NCBI GenBank assembly: GCA_030656095.1
Contig: JAUSOU010000149.1
Coordinates: 1 to 43,578 of the forward strand
DNA: 43,578 nucleotides
Direction: 5' to 3'
Source of the DNA: Thermovirgaceae bacterium
Lineage (GTDB): Bacteria; Synergistota; Synergistia; Synergistales; Thermovirgaceae
Under the pieces are notes generated by a model. That model searched no databases, was not told where the DNA came from, and saw only the letters and a program-made list of their open reading frames with translations. Every line of letters begins with the position of its first letter. Positions within the stretch are counted from its first letter, which is position 1. A program made the translations under genes and the position numbers. Below are positions 8,847 through 17,321 of this stretch, piece by piece.

Positions 8847-9665
8847 TCAAACGGTTTTCGCGTAAAGCGCCTTCTTGGCACTCTGCCAGAGAACCTCGAG
8901 CTCCTCAAGCGAGTAGTCGGACCATGCCCGGCCGCTTTTTTCGACATGGATTTCTATGAAGCGGAAGCGTTCGACAAACTTGCGGTTTGCGCGTTGAAGA
9001 CTGGATTCCGCCTCTATTTTAAGATGTCTCGCCAGATTGACCAGGGCGAAGAACATGTCTCCCATTTCATCCTCGATATGATCGGCGTCATCCGAAGCGA
9101 CGGCGGCGGAGAACTCCCGAATCTCCTCGTGGATCTTGTCCAGGATGGGTTCAATGTTCCCTTCCCCCCAGTCGAAACCCACCCTTGCGGCCCTTTCCTG
9201 GATCTGCCGCGATTTGACCAGGGCGGGGAGATCGGGGGGTATCCCTGCAAACAGGGAAGAGTCACGCTCCCAATTTCTTCTCTCTTTCTGCTTGATCATA
9301 TCCCAGTTCTTCTTGACGTCCTCGCTCGTTCCGATCTTTTCTTCACCGAAAACATGCGGGTGTCTTCTGAGCAGTTTTTCGTTCAATTCCCTGACTACAT
9401 CTGCCAGGTCGAAGCGCCCCTCTTCCATTCCGATCCAGGTGATAAACACCACCTGCAGCAAAAGATCCCCGCACTCCTCGGAGATGGAGGATGAGTCGTC
9501 CCTTTCGATCGCCTCGATAAGTTCATAGGCTTCCTCCAGGATGCAGGGGCGCAGGGACTCCAGTGTCTGTTCCCTGTCCCAGGGGCATCCGCCAGGCCCT
9601 CTGAGCCTGTCCATTATCTTGATAAGTTGTCCCATCTGCTCATTCAGATGCAGAATCTTTTCCAT
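8847..9665 (-). CDS. mazG: Nucleoside triphosphate pyrophosphohydrolase MazG
   Basis: A 272-residue MazG of the two-domain type that hydrolyses (d)NTPs to NMP and pyrophosphate, clearing non-canonical nucleotides. The N-terminal domain begins with the hallmark GGCPWDREQTLESLRP and continues with EEAYELIEAI and EECGDLLLQVVF, the EExxE and ExxD metal ligands. A second copy follows (KIHEEIREF and EDEMGDMFFALVNLARHL). ATG 9665 has GGGGGAA eight bases upstream. It lies 33 bases after mfd, and mfd-mazG adjacency is common in Gram-positive-like genomes. Confidence 0.96.
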   Translation of the reverse strand: MEKILHLNEQMGQLIKIMDRLRGPGGCPWDREQTLESLRPCILEEAYELIEAIERDDSSSISEECGDLLLQVVFITWIGMEEGRFDLADVVRELNEKLLRRHPHVFGEEKIGTSEDVKKNWDMIKQKERRNWERDSSLFAGIPPDLPALVKSRQIQERAARVGFDWGEGNIEPILDKIHEEIREFSAAVASDDADHIEDEMGDMFFALVNLARHLKIEAESSLQRANRKFVERFRFIEIHVEKSGRAWSDYSLEELEVLWQSAKKALYAKTV

Positions 9666-9698
9666 GAAAATTCCCCCGGAGACTGTTTTTCGTTCACT

Positions 9699-12600
9699 CT
9701 AAATCATTTTGGCCAGTTCGAGCATGCCTCTATATCCGCCGGGGCCTGCAAGGGATCCGTCGGAGGATAGGAACCACCCCGAAATACCGCGGAACAGAGC
9801 CGCAAGAGATGCCTTGTCTCCCGTTACGCAGGTCTCCTTGAGACTGCAACGAACATATTGTAACCCATGAGCTGTTCCAAGGGACCTGACCCTTGCGGAA
9901 GCGATCATGAACGCCACAGATTGCGGGATCGGGCCGAAGCGTTCACGGATCTCCTTCTCAAGTTCGGTCGTCTCCTCTATTGACTCGGCCCTCAGAAGCC
10001 TGCGAAAAATCACGATGCGGACACTTGACTGCGGCACATAGGAACTCGGCAGGACTACAGGGAGACGAATGTCCATCCTCACAAGTTTTATTGAACCTTT
10101 TCCCGTCTGCTTCGCTATCTCCTCCTCCAGCATTTTGAAATACGAGTGGTATCCGACCCGCTCCATGTGCCCGTGCTGCCTGGTGCCGGCTATCTGGCCC
10201 CCGCCGCGGATCTCCATATCCCTTCTGGCAAGCGAGAAACCGCCGCCAGTATCGTTCATCTCGGCGATAGCCTCCAGGCGCTCCATTGCTTCGTGCGGAA
10301 CAGGGCGATCGGGGGGGTAGAAGAAAAGGGCGAAAGCCTGCTCCTCCCGGCGCCCGACTCTCCCCCTCAACTGGTACATCTGGGCCAACCCCAGGTCCTG
10401 TGCGTTGTCTACAATCAGCGTATTGGCTCCAGGCAGATCAAGACCGCTTTCGATGATGGTCGTACATACAAGCAGATCGGTCTCTTTCCCTGAAAACCTG
10501 AGCATGGCGCTTTCGAGGGCTCTCTCTTGCATTCTTCCGTGTGCGATGTCCACGGAAACTCCAGGAAAGGCTGCTTTTATGTCCTGGGCCGCTTTTTGAA
10601 TGGTTTCGATGCGGTTATGAACAAAGAAGACCTGTCCTCCCCGGGCCATCTCCCTGAGGACTGATTCCCTGAAAAGGTCATCGCGCCAGGGGCCCACATA
10701 GGTCATAACCGGATGCCGCCTGTACGGGGGAGAAGTGATCAAGGAAATGTTCCTCATTCCGCCAAGGGCCATGTGAAGAGTCCTCGGAATGGGAGTTGCC
10801 GATATGCTCAGAACATCCACCGAGGGATCCAGATTCTTGAGCCGTTCCTTGTGAAGGACCCCGAACCGATGCTCCTCGTCGATGATCACGAGGCCGAGCC
10901 TCCTGAACCTGATATCTCCCTGGAGAAGCCTGTGTGTCCCGAAAATGACGTCCACAGCGCCCTCTTCGATATCCCGCCTGATGGCATCCTGCCTCTTTTT
11001 TGGAACGAACCGCGAGATGACCTCCGCCCTGATCGGCAAATTCGCGATCCTTCCTGTGAAGGACTCATGGTGCTGTCCCGCAAGGAGTGTCGTTGGAACC
11101 AGGAAAGCCGCCTGGCGCCCTGCTTCGACCGCCTTCACGGCCGCCCTGAACGCTACTTCGGTCTTCCCGTATCCGACATCCCCTACCAGGAGTCTGTCCA
11201 TTGGTACAGGGCTGCTCATGTCCCTTTTTACGGAAAGGACCGAGGATATCTGGTCCGCGGTTTCGGTAAAGGGAAAACCGCTTTCGAAACCGGCTGCGAG
11301 ATCTCCATCGGGAGGGCATGGCTCCTTTTTGCAAAATTCGCGGGCGGCGTAAAGCGCTATGATCTGCCGGGCCGCCTCATGCGCCTTTTCCCTGGCCCTC
11401 GATGCGGCCTTCCGCCACGCCATGCCCCGCAGGCTGTCCAGCTCCTGATCTTCACCCGCTGGAGCAGGATACGGAGTGATCTTGAAAAGCTGGACAAGAG
11501 GCATCATGAGCCGCCTGTTCTCGGCAAACTGGAGAACAAGACAGTCACGGTCCATGCCCCCGGAGGTCACGCGCTCTATCCCCAGGTTTCTGGCGATACC
11601 GTAATCCTCGTGGATCACATAATCCAGTTCCTCTATCCTTTCCTCCCATTCGCGGGGTGGAACACGGGAAACCTTTCCCCCGGAATAGACCGGGGTTATC
11701 CCGACCAGGTCGCTGTCCGAGAGGAATATCCTCTTTGCGCCCCTGTCGGCGAATCCCCGGGAAAGGCCTCCCCTTTCGGACTGGATCCCAATTCCCCTTG
11801 CCCATTCGTGAAGAACATCGCTTGAAGAGAACAGAGTCACCAAGTAACCATCTTCGGTCCAGCCGCGTACAAAAGACTCGGCCGCCTCCAGTTTTCCCCT
11901 GAAAGAGGGTATTTCCGAGACCGGGATCCGGAAGGATGTATCCTTGACTGCCCTGGTAACCGAAAAAGCACCGGATTTTGAAAGTTCCGACTCGTAGAAC
12001 TCCCATGAATTCAAACCGGAAGCCCCATTTTCGGAGGCCATTCTGTCCCAGATCCATTTGTAAGCTTCTGCAGATCTCCCGATGCCGACCCGCTCAAAAA
12101 ACACAACTCTTGCCGGAGGTTCAAGCATCTGAAGCAACTGTCCGCTTTTCCCCCCCGCAAGAGAGAGAAGGCGCGTGATCCCTACAGGCGACAGATTCCT
12201 CTGGCTTTGTGGATCAAACAGGCGCATGCTCTCGATCCTGTCGTCGAAAAACTCTATCCTCAGAGGGTAGCGGTAGGATGGATCAAAAATGTCGACGATG
12301 CTCCCCCGGCTCACGAACTGCCCCCCCTGCCAGACGAGGTCAGAACGTTTGTAGCCTGACCGTAGGGCCCATTCAAGGAGTCCGTCTCTTTCGATATCCA
12401 GACCCTCTCCGACTTCGACTCCGTCGGCCGAAAGAAGGATAGGGGCCATTATGCCCGGAGGGGTGGTAACCATGCACTCTCCTGAATCCTTCCACTTCAT
12501 TGCCGTATGTCCGCGTTCGACCCTGACAGCCTCGCTGGAGAAGAGCTCATGTGTGAGGGGAATTTCGGCAAGTACAAACAGTTCCCGTCCGGGCATCAGC

Positions 12601-12803
12601 GCTTCCCAGTCCGAGACGAATTCCCCGAGCCTCTGTTGATCGGGAACAACTATCAGCAGAGGCCTCTTCATATCCCTGAGAACCCAACACCAGGAAGAAG
12701 GACCTGCCGGAAGGTGAACGCCCGGGACAAGTCCCGAAGCGTCCGGGCTTATGCTCCCGAGGGAGTTGACTATCAAGGGAATATCTCCGTTATTGGCATT
12801 CAT
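9699..12803 (-). CDS. mfd: Transcription-repair coupling factor Mfd
   Basis: A 1034-residue ATP-dependent translocase that removes RNA polymerase stalled at DNA lesions and recruits UvrA. Domains seen in order: UvrB-like N-terminal modules; a CarD-like RNA-polymerase-interacting domain around LDYVIHEDYGIARNLGIE; the RecG-like helicase core with Walker A GDVGYGKTE, DEEH box IIDEEHRFGVLHKE and SATPIPRTLHMAL; motif VI near QLRGRVGR; and a C-terminal TRCF domain. It is about 100 residues shorter than the usual 1130-1180, mainly at the N-terminus. ATG 12803 has no nearby ribosome-binding site; TTG 12776 follows GGAG by eight bases and is a credible alternative. An unusual TTTTTATAAAAA palindrome lies just before the ATG. 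Confidence 0.95.
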   Translation of the reverse strand: MNANNGDIPLIVNSLGSISPDASGLVPGVHLPAGPSSWCWVLRDMKRPLLIVVPDQQRLGEFVSDWEALMPGRELFVLAEIPLTHELFSSEAVRVERGHTAMKWKDSGECMVTTPPGIMAPILLSADGVEVGEGLDIERDGLLEWALRSGYKRSDLVWQGGQFVSRGSIVDIFDPSYRYPLRIEFFDDRIESMRLFDPQSQRNLSPVGITRLLSLAGGKSGQLLQMLEPPARVVFFERVGIGRSAEAYKWIWDRMASENGASGLNSWEFYESELSKSGAFSVTRAVKDTSFRIPVSEIPSFRGKLEAAESFVRGWTEDGYLVTLFSSSDVLHEWARGIGIQSERGGLSRGFADRGAKRIFLSDSDLVGITPVYSGGKVSRVPPREWEERIEELDYVIHEDYGIARNLGIERVTSGGMDRDCLVLQFAENRRLMMPLVQLFKITPYPAPAGEDQELDSLRGMAWRKAASRAREKAHEAARQIIALYAAREFCKKEPCPPDGDLAAGFESGFPFTETADQISSVLSVKRDMSSPVPMDRLLVGDVGYGKTEVAFRAAVKAVEAGRQAAFLVPTTLLAGQHHESFTGRIANLPIRAEVISRFVPKKRQDAIRRDIEEGAVDVIFGTHRLLQGDIRFRRLGLVIIDEEHRFGVLHKERLKNLDPSVDVLSISATPIPRTLHMALGGMRNISLITSPPYRRHPVMTYVGPWRDDLFRESVLREMARGGQVFFVHNRIETIQKAAQDIKAAFPGVSVDIAHGRMQERALESAMLRFSGKETDLLVCTTIIESGLDLPGANTLIVDNAQDLGLAQMYQLRGRVGRREEQAFALFFYPPDRPVPHEAMERLEAIAEMNDTGGGFSLARRDMEIRGGGQIAGTRQHGHMERVGYHSYFKMLEEEIAKQTGKGSIKLVRMDIRLPVVLPSSYVPQSSVRIVIFRRLLRAESIEETTELEKEIRERFGPIPQSVAFMIASARVRSLGTAHGLQYVRCSLKETCVTGDKASLAALFRGISGWFLSSDGSLAGPGGYRGMLELAKMI

Positions 12804-12845
12804 GACGTTTTTTATAAAAACAAAACCACCCCTGGTCTGTCACCG

Positions 12846-13439
12846 TCAATAATCTCCACCCGGTTCCTTTCCGGGGGGAGCATTGGTATCTCTCATTGAG
12901 TCCTCCGTCCCACGCAAAAGCCAAAGGAGGACCGCATCGACTGCTCTTTCGCAGACTCCTTGAAGCGCTTCCCTTTCTCGGGGTGAAAAAGGTTCAGTAA
13001 CGTAATCGGAAAGGTCCTCCACAGGATATTCTCCCCCGATACCTATACGGAGCCTGGCGAATTCCCCCGAACCAAGGTGCCCGATTACGGAAAGCATCCC
13101 CTTGTGACCTCCAGCGGATCCGCCGGGTCTCAATCGTATCTTGCCGAAAGGAAGAGCGACGTCGTCGTAGACGACAAGAATATCGGCCAGGTCAAGACCG
13201 AGCATGGAGGTTACGCTCTTGACGGCGATCCCGCTGAGGTTCATGAAAGTCATCGGCTTCAGCAGAAAAAACCTCTTTTCCGACGCAAAACATGGCCCCC
13301 AGACGATCCCATCCGGGGACCTTTTTTTTTCGGGAGCCGCCAGGCGTTCGCAAAGCCGGTCAATTACATGCCACCCGGCGTTGTGCCTGGTCCAGGCATA
13401 TCGAGCCCCAGGATTACCGAGACCGACCACCAGGTTCAA
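12846..13439 (-). CDS. pth: Peptidyl-tRNA hydrolase
   Basis: A 197-residue Pth that frees tRNA from prematurely released peptidyl-tRNA. Key residues are visible: GLGNPG with the first catalytic Asn, RHNAG with the catalytic His, MTFMNLSG with the second Asn, and VVYDD with the Asp. The substrate-binding GGHNG loop reads GGHKG here, so the usual Asn is Lys. The start is TTG 13439, nine bases after GGAGG, and the stop of ctc lies in between. Codons 37-40 contain a run of nine A bases, a potential slippage site. The ctc-pth-mfd-mazG order is the standard one in Bacillus-like genomes and supports function. Confidence 0.93.
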   Translation of the reverse strand: MNLVVGLGNPGARYAWTRHNAGWHVIDRLCERLAAPEKKRSPDGIVWGPCFASEKRFFLLKPMTFMNLSGIAVKSVTSMLGLDLADILVVYDDVALPFGKIRLRPGGSAGGHKGMLSVIGHLGSGEFARLRIGIGGEYPVEDLSDYVTEPFSPREREALQGVCERAVDAVLLWLLRGTEDSMRDTNAPPGKEPGGDY

Positions 13440-13445
13440 GAAAGG

Positions 13446-14102
13446 CTACTCCTCCTCTTCCTTGGCCTTGCCCTTCGAAACTACCTTGACCTCCACGGGT
13501 TCCTCAACGGACTCCACTGACGGCTCCGCCACGACACGGGCATGGCCGATCGTTACGACTATCTCTTCCGGAGACAGCTCCAGCACGGCGCTTTCGGGGA
13601 GGGCGAGATCCACTATGCGGACAATCCCTTCAAGAGGAAGGGATGAAACGTCGATCACAAAGGAATCCGGGATCTCCTTGGGCAGGACCTCCATCTCGAT
13701 CTCGTGTATCAACTGTTCGAAGACACCGCCCTGCTTGATCCCGAGACACTTTTCCCTGCCGATTATCTCCACAGGAACGTTAACCGATATTTTGTGTCCT
13801 TGTTTCAGCTGGAGAAGATCCACATGCAGTATTCTTCCCGAAAGAGGATCTTTCTGAAGATCTCTCATCAGGCAGAGCTCATTCTTTCCACCGGGAACTT
13901 CTACCTCAAGCCTGACGGTCTCCCATCGTCCGGATTTGGCAACCGGCGTGACCCTGTCCGCCGATACGAAAAACGGTATTGAATCAGGATAACCGGGACC
14001 GTAAAGTACCCCGGGTATTTTGCCCTCGTTCCTGATCTTTCTGCAGCTCTGTTTCCCTGTTGCTTCCCTTTTTTCGAGCTTGATCCTGTCGATTGTAGCC
14101 AT
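13446..14102 (-). CDS. rplY: Ribosomal protein bL25, long Ctc/TL5 form
   Basis: A 218-residue 5S-rRNA-binding protein. The N-terminal ~95 residues are the L25 domain (RKIRNEGKIPGVLYGPG, LQKDPLSGRILHVDLLQL). The C-terminal beta domain, typical of TL5/Ctc proteins, follows (VPVEIIGREKCLGIKQGG, EIEMEVLPKEIPDSFVIDVSSL), then an acidic tail ending in a run of glutamates. ATG 14102 has a near-consensus GAGGAGG site. It lies between prs and pth, the classic prs-ctc-pth cluster known from Bacillus, where ctc is stress-inducible; no stress promoter could be identified here. Confidence 0.95.
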   Translation of the reverse strand: MATIDRIKLEKREATGKQSCRKIRNEGKIPGVLYGPGYPDSIPFFVSADRVTPVAKSGRWETVRLEVEVPGGKNELCLMRDLQKDPLSGRILHVDLLQLKQGHKISVNVPVEIIGREKCLGIKQGGVFEQLIHEIEMEVLPKEIPDSFVIDVSSLPLEGIVRIVDLALPESAVLELSPEEIVVTIGHARVVAEPSVESVEEPVEVKVVSKGKAKEEEE

Positions 14103-14146
14103 AAAAATTCCCTCCTCGATGTTGTTGGCGCAAAACCTGCCGTTGT

Positions 14147-15121
14147 TTACCTGAAAAGAATGCTAACCGAATGATCGGAATGGATCCTGCTGATCGCCTC
14201 CGCAAAAAGCGGCGCTATTGAAAGAACCGTGATCTTGTCTATCTTCTTCTCATCCGGAAGCGGTATCGTATCCGTAAGAACTACCTGATGGATAGGAGAC
14301 TTGCTGATGCGGTCTATGGCCGGGCCGGAAAGAACTCCGTGCGTAGCACACGCCAGAACTTTTTTGGCCCCCCTCGAAAGCAAAGCTTCCGCCGCCTGAA
14401 CCATCGTTCCCGCCGTATCGATGATATCGTCAACCAGAATTGCGATCTTTCCGTTGACATCACCAATTATCTCCATTACCTCGCTGAAGTTCGCAACCTC
14501 GTGCGAGCGCCGCTTGTCCACTATGGCAAGGTCCGCGTTCAGGTGGACCGCAAAGCGCCTGGCCCTGACCACGCCGCCTATGTCGGGGGAAATCACAACG
14601 ATCCTGTCCTTTTCCAGTTCGCTTTTCAGCGCTTCCCTGAAATATGCAGCGAGCAGCGGAATGCCCGTGAGATGATCCACTGGTATGTCGAAAAAACCCT
14701 GGATCTGCCCCGCATGAAGATCCGCGGCAATAACCCTGTCCGCTCCGGCCTTTTCGATGATATTGGCTACCAGTTTGGCTGTGATAGGCTCCCTGGCTTT
14801 GGTTTTTCGGTCCTGTCTCGCATAGCCGAAATATGGCGTCACAACGTTGATCCTGTAGGCTGAGGCCCGGCGCATTACATCCAGCATTACAAGAAGCTCC
14901 ATGAGGTTCTCGTTCACCGGGTCACAAGTGGGCTGAACCACGTACACGTCCGCTCCCCTGACGCTCTCCTCGACGGATACTCCTATCTCCCCGTCGGAGA
15001 AACGAAACAGGTTGGCTGTCGCAACCCCTACACCGAGATTTTCGCAGATCGCCCGGGTGAATTGAGGGTGGGCCGTCCCCGAAAAGATTTTAAGTTCCCG
15101 CAATTTAGAGGCCACTTTCAT
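14147..15121 (-). CDS. prs: Ribose-phosphate pyrophosphokinase
   Basis: A 324-residue PRPP synthetase, transferring pyrophosphate from ATP to ribose-5-phosphate for purine, pyrimidine, histidine and tryptophan synthesis. Motifs: FSDGEIGV, the flexible-loop segment YFGYARQDRK, the metal-binding DLHAGQIQGFFDIPVDHL, and the PRPP loop VDDIIDTAGT. ATG 15121 is chosen because it follows GAGGGGGGAGA directly and overlaps the glmU stop by four bases (ATGA). Length fits class I PRPP synthetases. The coupling to glmU is a familiar glmU-prs pair. Confidence 0.97.
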   Translation of the reverse strand: MKVASKLRELKIFSGTAHPQFTRAICENLGVGVATANLFRFSDGEIGVSVEESVRGADVYVVQPTCDPVNENLMELLVMLDVMRRASAYRINVVTPYFGYARQDRKTKAREPITAKLVANIIEKAGADRVIAADLHAGQIQGFFDIPVDHLTGIPLLAAYFREALKSELEKDRIVVISPDIGGVVRARRFAVHLNADLAIVDKRRSHEVANFSEVMEIIGDVNGKIAILVDDIIDTAGTMVQAAEALLSRGAKKVLACATHGVLSGPAIDRISKSPIHQVVLTDTIPLPDEKKIDKITVLSIAPLFAEAISRIHSDHSVSILFR

Positions 15122-16512
15122 TCTCCCCCCTCTTCGGGTTTTTTCCGCCTTCGGACCCATCCATCAATGTTCTTCTGTCTTGCCCTGCCTATCGCAAGAC
15201 TCCCGGACGGGACATCTTTTGTAATAACGGAACCCGCGGCAATATATGATTCATCCCCTATAGAGACGGGAGCAACAAGCATGGTGTTGCTTCCAACGAA
15301 ACATCTGTCTCCGATGAAGGTCGGGTTTTTCTTCTCGCCGTCGAAGTTGCAGGTGATCGTTCCGGCACCGATATTGGTTCCGATACCTACCGTGGCATCT
15401 CCGATATAGGCGAGGTGGGGAACCTTGGATCCCTCGCCGATCGTGCTTTTTTTTATCTCAACAAACTTCCCCACGAACGCCCCGGCCATTATCTCCGATC
15501 CGTCCCGGATAAAAGCGAAGGGACCGATGCGGGCATTTTCCATTACGGCGCTGTCGTGGATAACAACATGACCCAACAAGTGGACATTCTCCCCGATAAG
15601 GCAGTTCCTGACAATAGAGAAACTGCCCAGCCTCGATCCTCTGCCGATCACGGATGTTCCCCAGACCTGAACGAAGGGCTCCAGCATGACATCTTCGCCG
15701 ATATTTACCCCGGGCCCAACCCATACCGATTCTGAGTCCACGCACTTGACACCGTTTTCCATATGCCCTGCAAGTATGCGCCTTCTCAGGATTCTTGAGA
15801 CCCTGTCGAGCTGAACAGTATCATTGACTCCTTCGATCTCTTCAGGATCGGAGCACATGATCATTCTGACCTTGTTTTCGCAACTGCAGAGATTATGGAT
15901 GATATCGGTGAGATAGTACTCCCCCTGGGCATTGTTCCTGCCTATGCCGTCCAGCTGTTCGAGAAGTACCGAGGTCCGGAAGGCGTATATTCCGCCGTTG
16001 ACGCGTCCGCATTTCTTCTCGTGTTCCATGGCGTCCTTCTCCTCGACTATTCTGAAACCCCTGTCAGTATCGAGAACCCGGCCGTACCCGGTCGGATCCG
16101 TCGGCTCAAATACCAGAAATGAACAGTCTTCGCCGCCCTCCACGTGTCTGGAGTGCATCATGGAGAATGTCTCTTTGCTTATGAGCGGCACATCGCCCGG
16201 GATGACCAGAACATGTTCAAACCGGGCAATCCAGTCTCTCGCGACGGCTACTGCATGCCCCGTTCCAAGCTGCTCCTTCTGAATAACTACATCAGTCCCC
16301 GGCCAGGCCTTTTCCAGATACTCCGCAACGGCTCCGCTGCCGTGCCCGACTACGACCGCCCTGCTGGAAAAGGGCGGGGAATCAGTCGATTTCATCGGGT
16401 AATACAATAGAGGTTCATCAAGAAGTGACAGAAGAACCTTCGGAGTCTCGCTCTTCATGCGTGTTCCCTTGCCCGCCGCCAGGATAAGAACCCCTGTTCC
16501 AGATTCAGGCAT
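15118..16512 (-). CDS. glmU: Bifunctional UDP-GlcNAc pyrophosphorylase / GlcN-1-P acetyltransferase
   Basis: A 464-residue enzyme for the last two steps of UDP-GlcNAc synthesis. The N-terminal uridyltransferase starts with LILAAGKGTRMKSETPKVL, then QLGTGHAV and the metal-binding GDVPL. The C-terminal left-handed beta-helix acetyltransferase shows hexapeptide repeats (IGENVHLLGHVVI, IGPFAFIRDGS, VGIGTNIGAGTITCNFDG) and the catalytic block around HLAYIGD. ATG 16512 follows an unbroken tract of eight G bases. GlmS and GlmM are encoded elsewhere in the window (18.7-23.1 kb), so the whole fructose-6-P to UDP-GlcNAc route is present in two separate operons. Confidence 0.97.
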   Translation of the reverse strand: MPESGTGVLILAAGKGTRMKSETPKVLLSLLDEPLLYYPMKSTDSPPFSSRAVVVGHGSGAVAEYLEKAWPGTDVVIQKEQLGTGHAVAVARDWIARFEHVLVIPGDVPLISKETFSMMHSRHVEGGEDCSFLVFEPTDPTGYGRVLDTDRGFRIVEEKDAMEHEKKCGRVNGGIYAFRTSVLLEQLDGIGRNNAQGEYYLTDIIHNLCSCENKVRMIMCSDPEEIEGVNDTVQLDRVSRILRRRILAGHMENGVKCVDSESVWVGPGVNIGEDVMLEPFVQVWGTSVIGRGSRLGSFSIVRNCLIGENVHLLGHVVIHDSAVMENARIGPFAFIRDGSEIMAGAFVGKFVEIKKSTIGEGSKVPHLAYIGDATVGIGTNIGAGTITCNFDGEKKNPTFIGDRCFVGSNTMLVAPVSIGDESYIAAGSVITKDVPSGSLAIGRARQKNIDGWVRRRKKPEEGGE

Positions 16513-16546
16513 CGCGATCCCCCCCCAATACAGATTATCCATCAAG

Positions 16547-16555
16547 ATTCTATCA
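16547..16555 (-). promoter_or_regulatory. Candidate extended -10 promoter for glmU-prs operon
   Basis: On the minus strand the sequence reads TGATAGAAT, an extended -10 element (TGn plus TAGAAT), about 35 bases before the glmU start. No good -35 box sits at 17 bases; TTGTTG is 23 bases away. It lies downstream of the tRNA-Gln terminator, where the operon needs its own promoter. Inference from motif and position only. Confidence 0.35.
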
Positions 16556-16588
16556 CGGAGAAAGCCGCCGCTACTCAACAACGAATAA

Positions 16589-16610
16589 GGGGAAGCTTAA
16601 GGGCTTCCCC
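16589..16610 (-). terminator. Hairpin after tRNA-Gln, likely intrinsic terminator
   Basis: A perfect 8-bp stem, GGGGAAGC pairing with GCTTCCCC around a six-base loop, is followed on the minus strand by the T-rich TTATTCGTTGTTG. It begins 17 bases after the encoded CCA of tRNA-Gln and precedes the glmU operon. The T tract is imperfect, so termination may be partial. Confidence 0.6.
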
Positions 16611-16626
16611 TGATCTTGTATTTTTT

Positions 16627-16701
16627 TGGCTGGGGTGGCTGGATTCGAACCAGCGATCACGGATCCAAAGTCCGCCGCCTTGCCAGCTTGGCTACACCCC
16701 A
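16627..16701 (-). tRNA. tRNA-Gln (anticodon TTG)
   Basis: The minus strand folds as a complete tRNA. The acceptor stem pairs TGGGGTG (16701-16695) with CACCCCA (16637-16631), the weak U1-A72 pair being typical of tRNA-Gln. The D-arm contains AGCC...GGC, the anticodon loop reads CTTTGGA giving anticodon TTG, and the T-arm holds GGTTCGAATCC. Discriminator G and CCA (16630-16627) are encoded. A strong promoter precedes it and a hairpin terminator follows, so it is a single-gene unit. Confidence 0.97.
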
Positions 16702-16717
16702 ATACCCGGGCTCCGCA

Positions 16718-16748
16718 ATTATAGCTTCACCGGGGGGGAAAATGTCAA
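16718..16748 (-). promoter_or_regulatory. Promoter of tRNA-Gln
   Basis: On the minus strand there is a perfect TTGACA (16748-16743) and a perfect TATAAT (16723-16718) with a 19-base spacer rich in C. The spacer is two bases longer than ideal. Transcription would start about ten bases before the mature tRNA 5' end. Both hexamers match the sigma-70 consensus fully, so confidence is high. Confidence 0.75.
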
Positions 16749-16797
16749 GGCGGGATGGGCACTTGAAATGACCGCGTGCCATTTCGTCAATTTTGGT

Positions 16798-16812
16798 CTA
16801 TTATCATTTTGA
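16798..16812 (+). promoter_or_regulatory. Candidate PerR/Fur-type operator before perR
   Basis: The 15-mer CTATTATCATTTTGA matches 10 of 14 informative positions of the Bacillus Per box (TTATAATnATTATAA) and covers a TATTAT that could be a -10 element. It ends 50 bases before the perR start. Autoregulation of perR genes is known in other bacteria; here it is inference from the match. Confidence 0.35.
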
Positions 16813-16862
16813 AAAAAGAACTTTTGAATGATTGCTAATTCGAACGAGGGGGTCCTGCCAAA

Positions 16863-17321
16863 ATGTGGACCATTGAGGAAGGAACCGAAAGAATCCGGAA
16901 CAGAGGACTTAAGATCACCTCTCAGAGGGTGGGGATACTGAAGCTGCTGAAGAACAGGAAGGACCACCCTTCCGCCGAACAGATATTCAGGGAGATGAAG
17001 CAATCTTTCCCCACGATATCGTTCGCTACGATCTACAGCACGTCGCAGATACTCCAGGAAGCCGGCCTGCTGCAGATCCTGACCATAGACGGACAGCGGG
17101 TCTTCTTCGATCCCGACCCGGCTCCGCACGCGCATTACCGCTGCAGGAAGTGCGGATCCGTCTCCGACATTCCCATGCCCCACGGGATCATCAAAAAGAT
17201 CCGGGAGTCATCGGACGATGAGATCGAAACCGTCCACGTCTACTGTTACGGGAAATGCCGCCATTGTTCGGCAAGCGAGGAAGCGGAAGCAGCCGGTGTC
17301 AGGCATGGTAATTCCTGCTGA
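16863..17321 (+). CDS. perR: Fur-family peroxide regulator, PerR type
   Basis: A 152-residue Fur-family repressor. The winged-helix DNA-binding domain (KITSQRVGILKLL ... SFATIYSTSQIL) leads into a dimerisation domain with two CxxC zinc pairs, C94/C97 and C132/C135. The regulatory metal ligands of Bacillus PerR (H37, D85, H91, H93, D104) align with H35, D83, H89, H91 and D102. The Asp at the last position distinguishes PerR from Fur, which has Glu there, so a peroxide sensor is favoured over an iron regulator. The ATG has GAGGGGG about 11 bases upstream. It starts the only plus-strand unit, overlapping the next gene by 17 bases. Confidence 0.82.
   Translation: MWTIEEGTERIRNRGLKITSQRVGILKLLKNRKDHPSAEQIFREMKQSFPTISFATIYSTSQILQEAGLLQILTIDGQRVFFDPDPAPHAHYRCRKCGSVSDIPMPHGIIKKIRESSDDEIETVHVYCYGKCRHCSASEEAEAAGVRHGNSC

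Noticed and set aside
10713-11825. Plus-strand open frame of 370 codons opposite mfd
   Set aside because: Mirror frame of a strongly conserved gene; high Pro/Arg content and no domain recognised.
16863-17321. Classical iron regulator Fur
   Set aside because: The residue aligned with PerR D104 is Asp (D102), not the Glu of Fur, and all other PerR ligands are in register.
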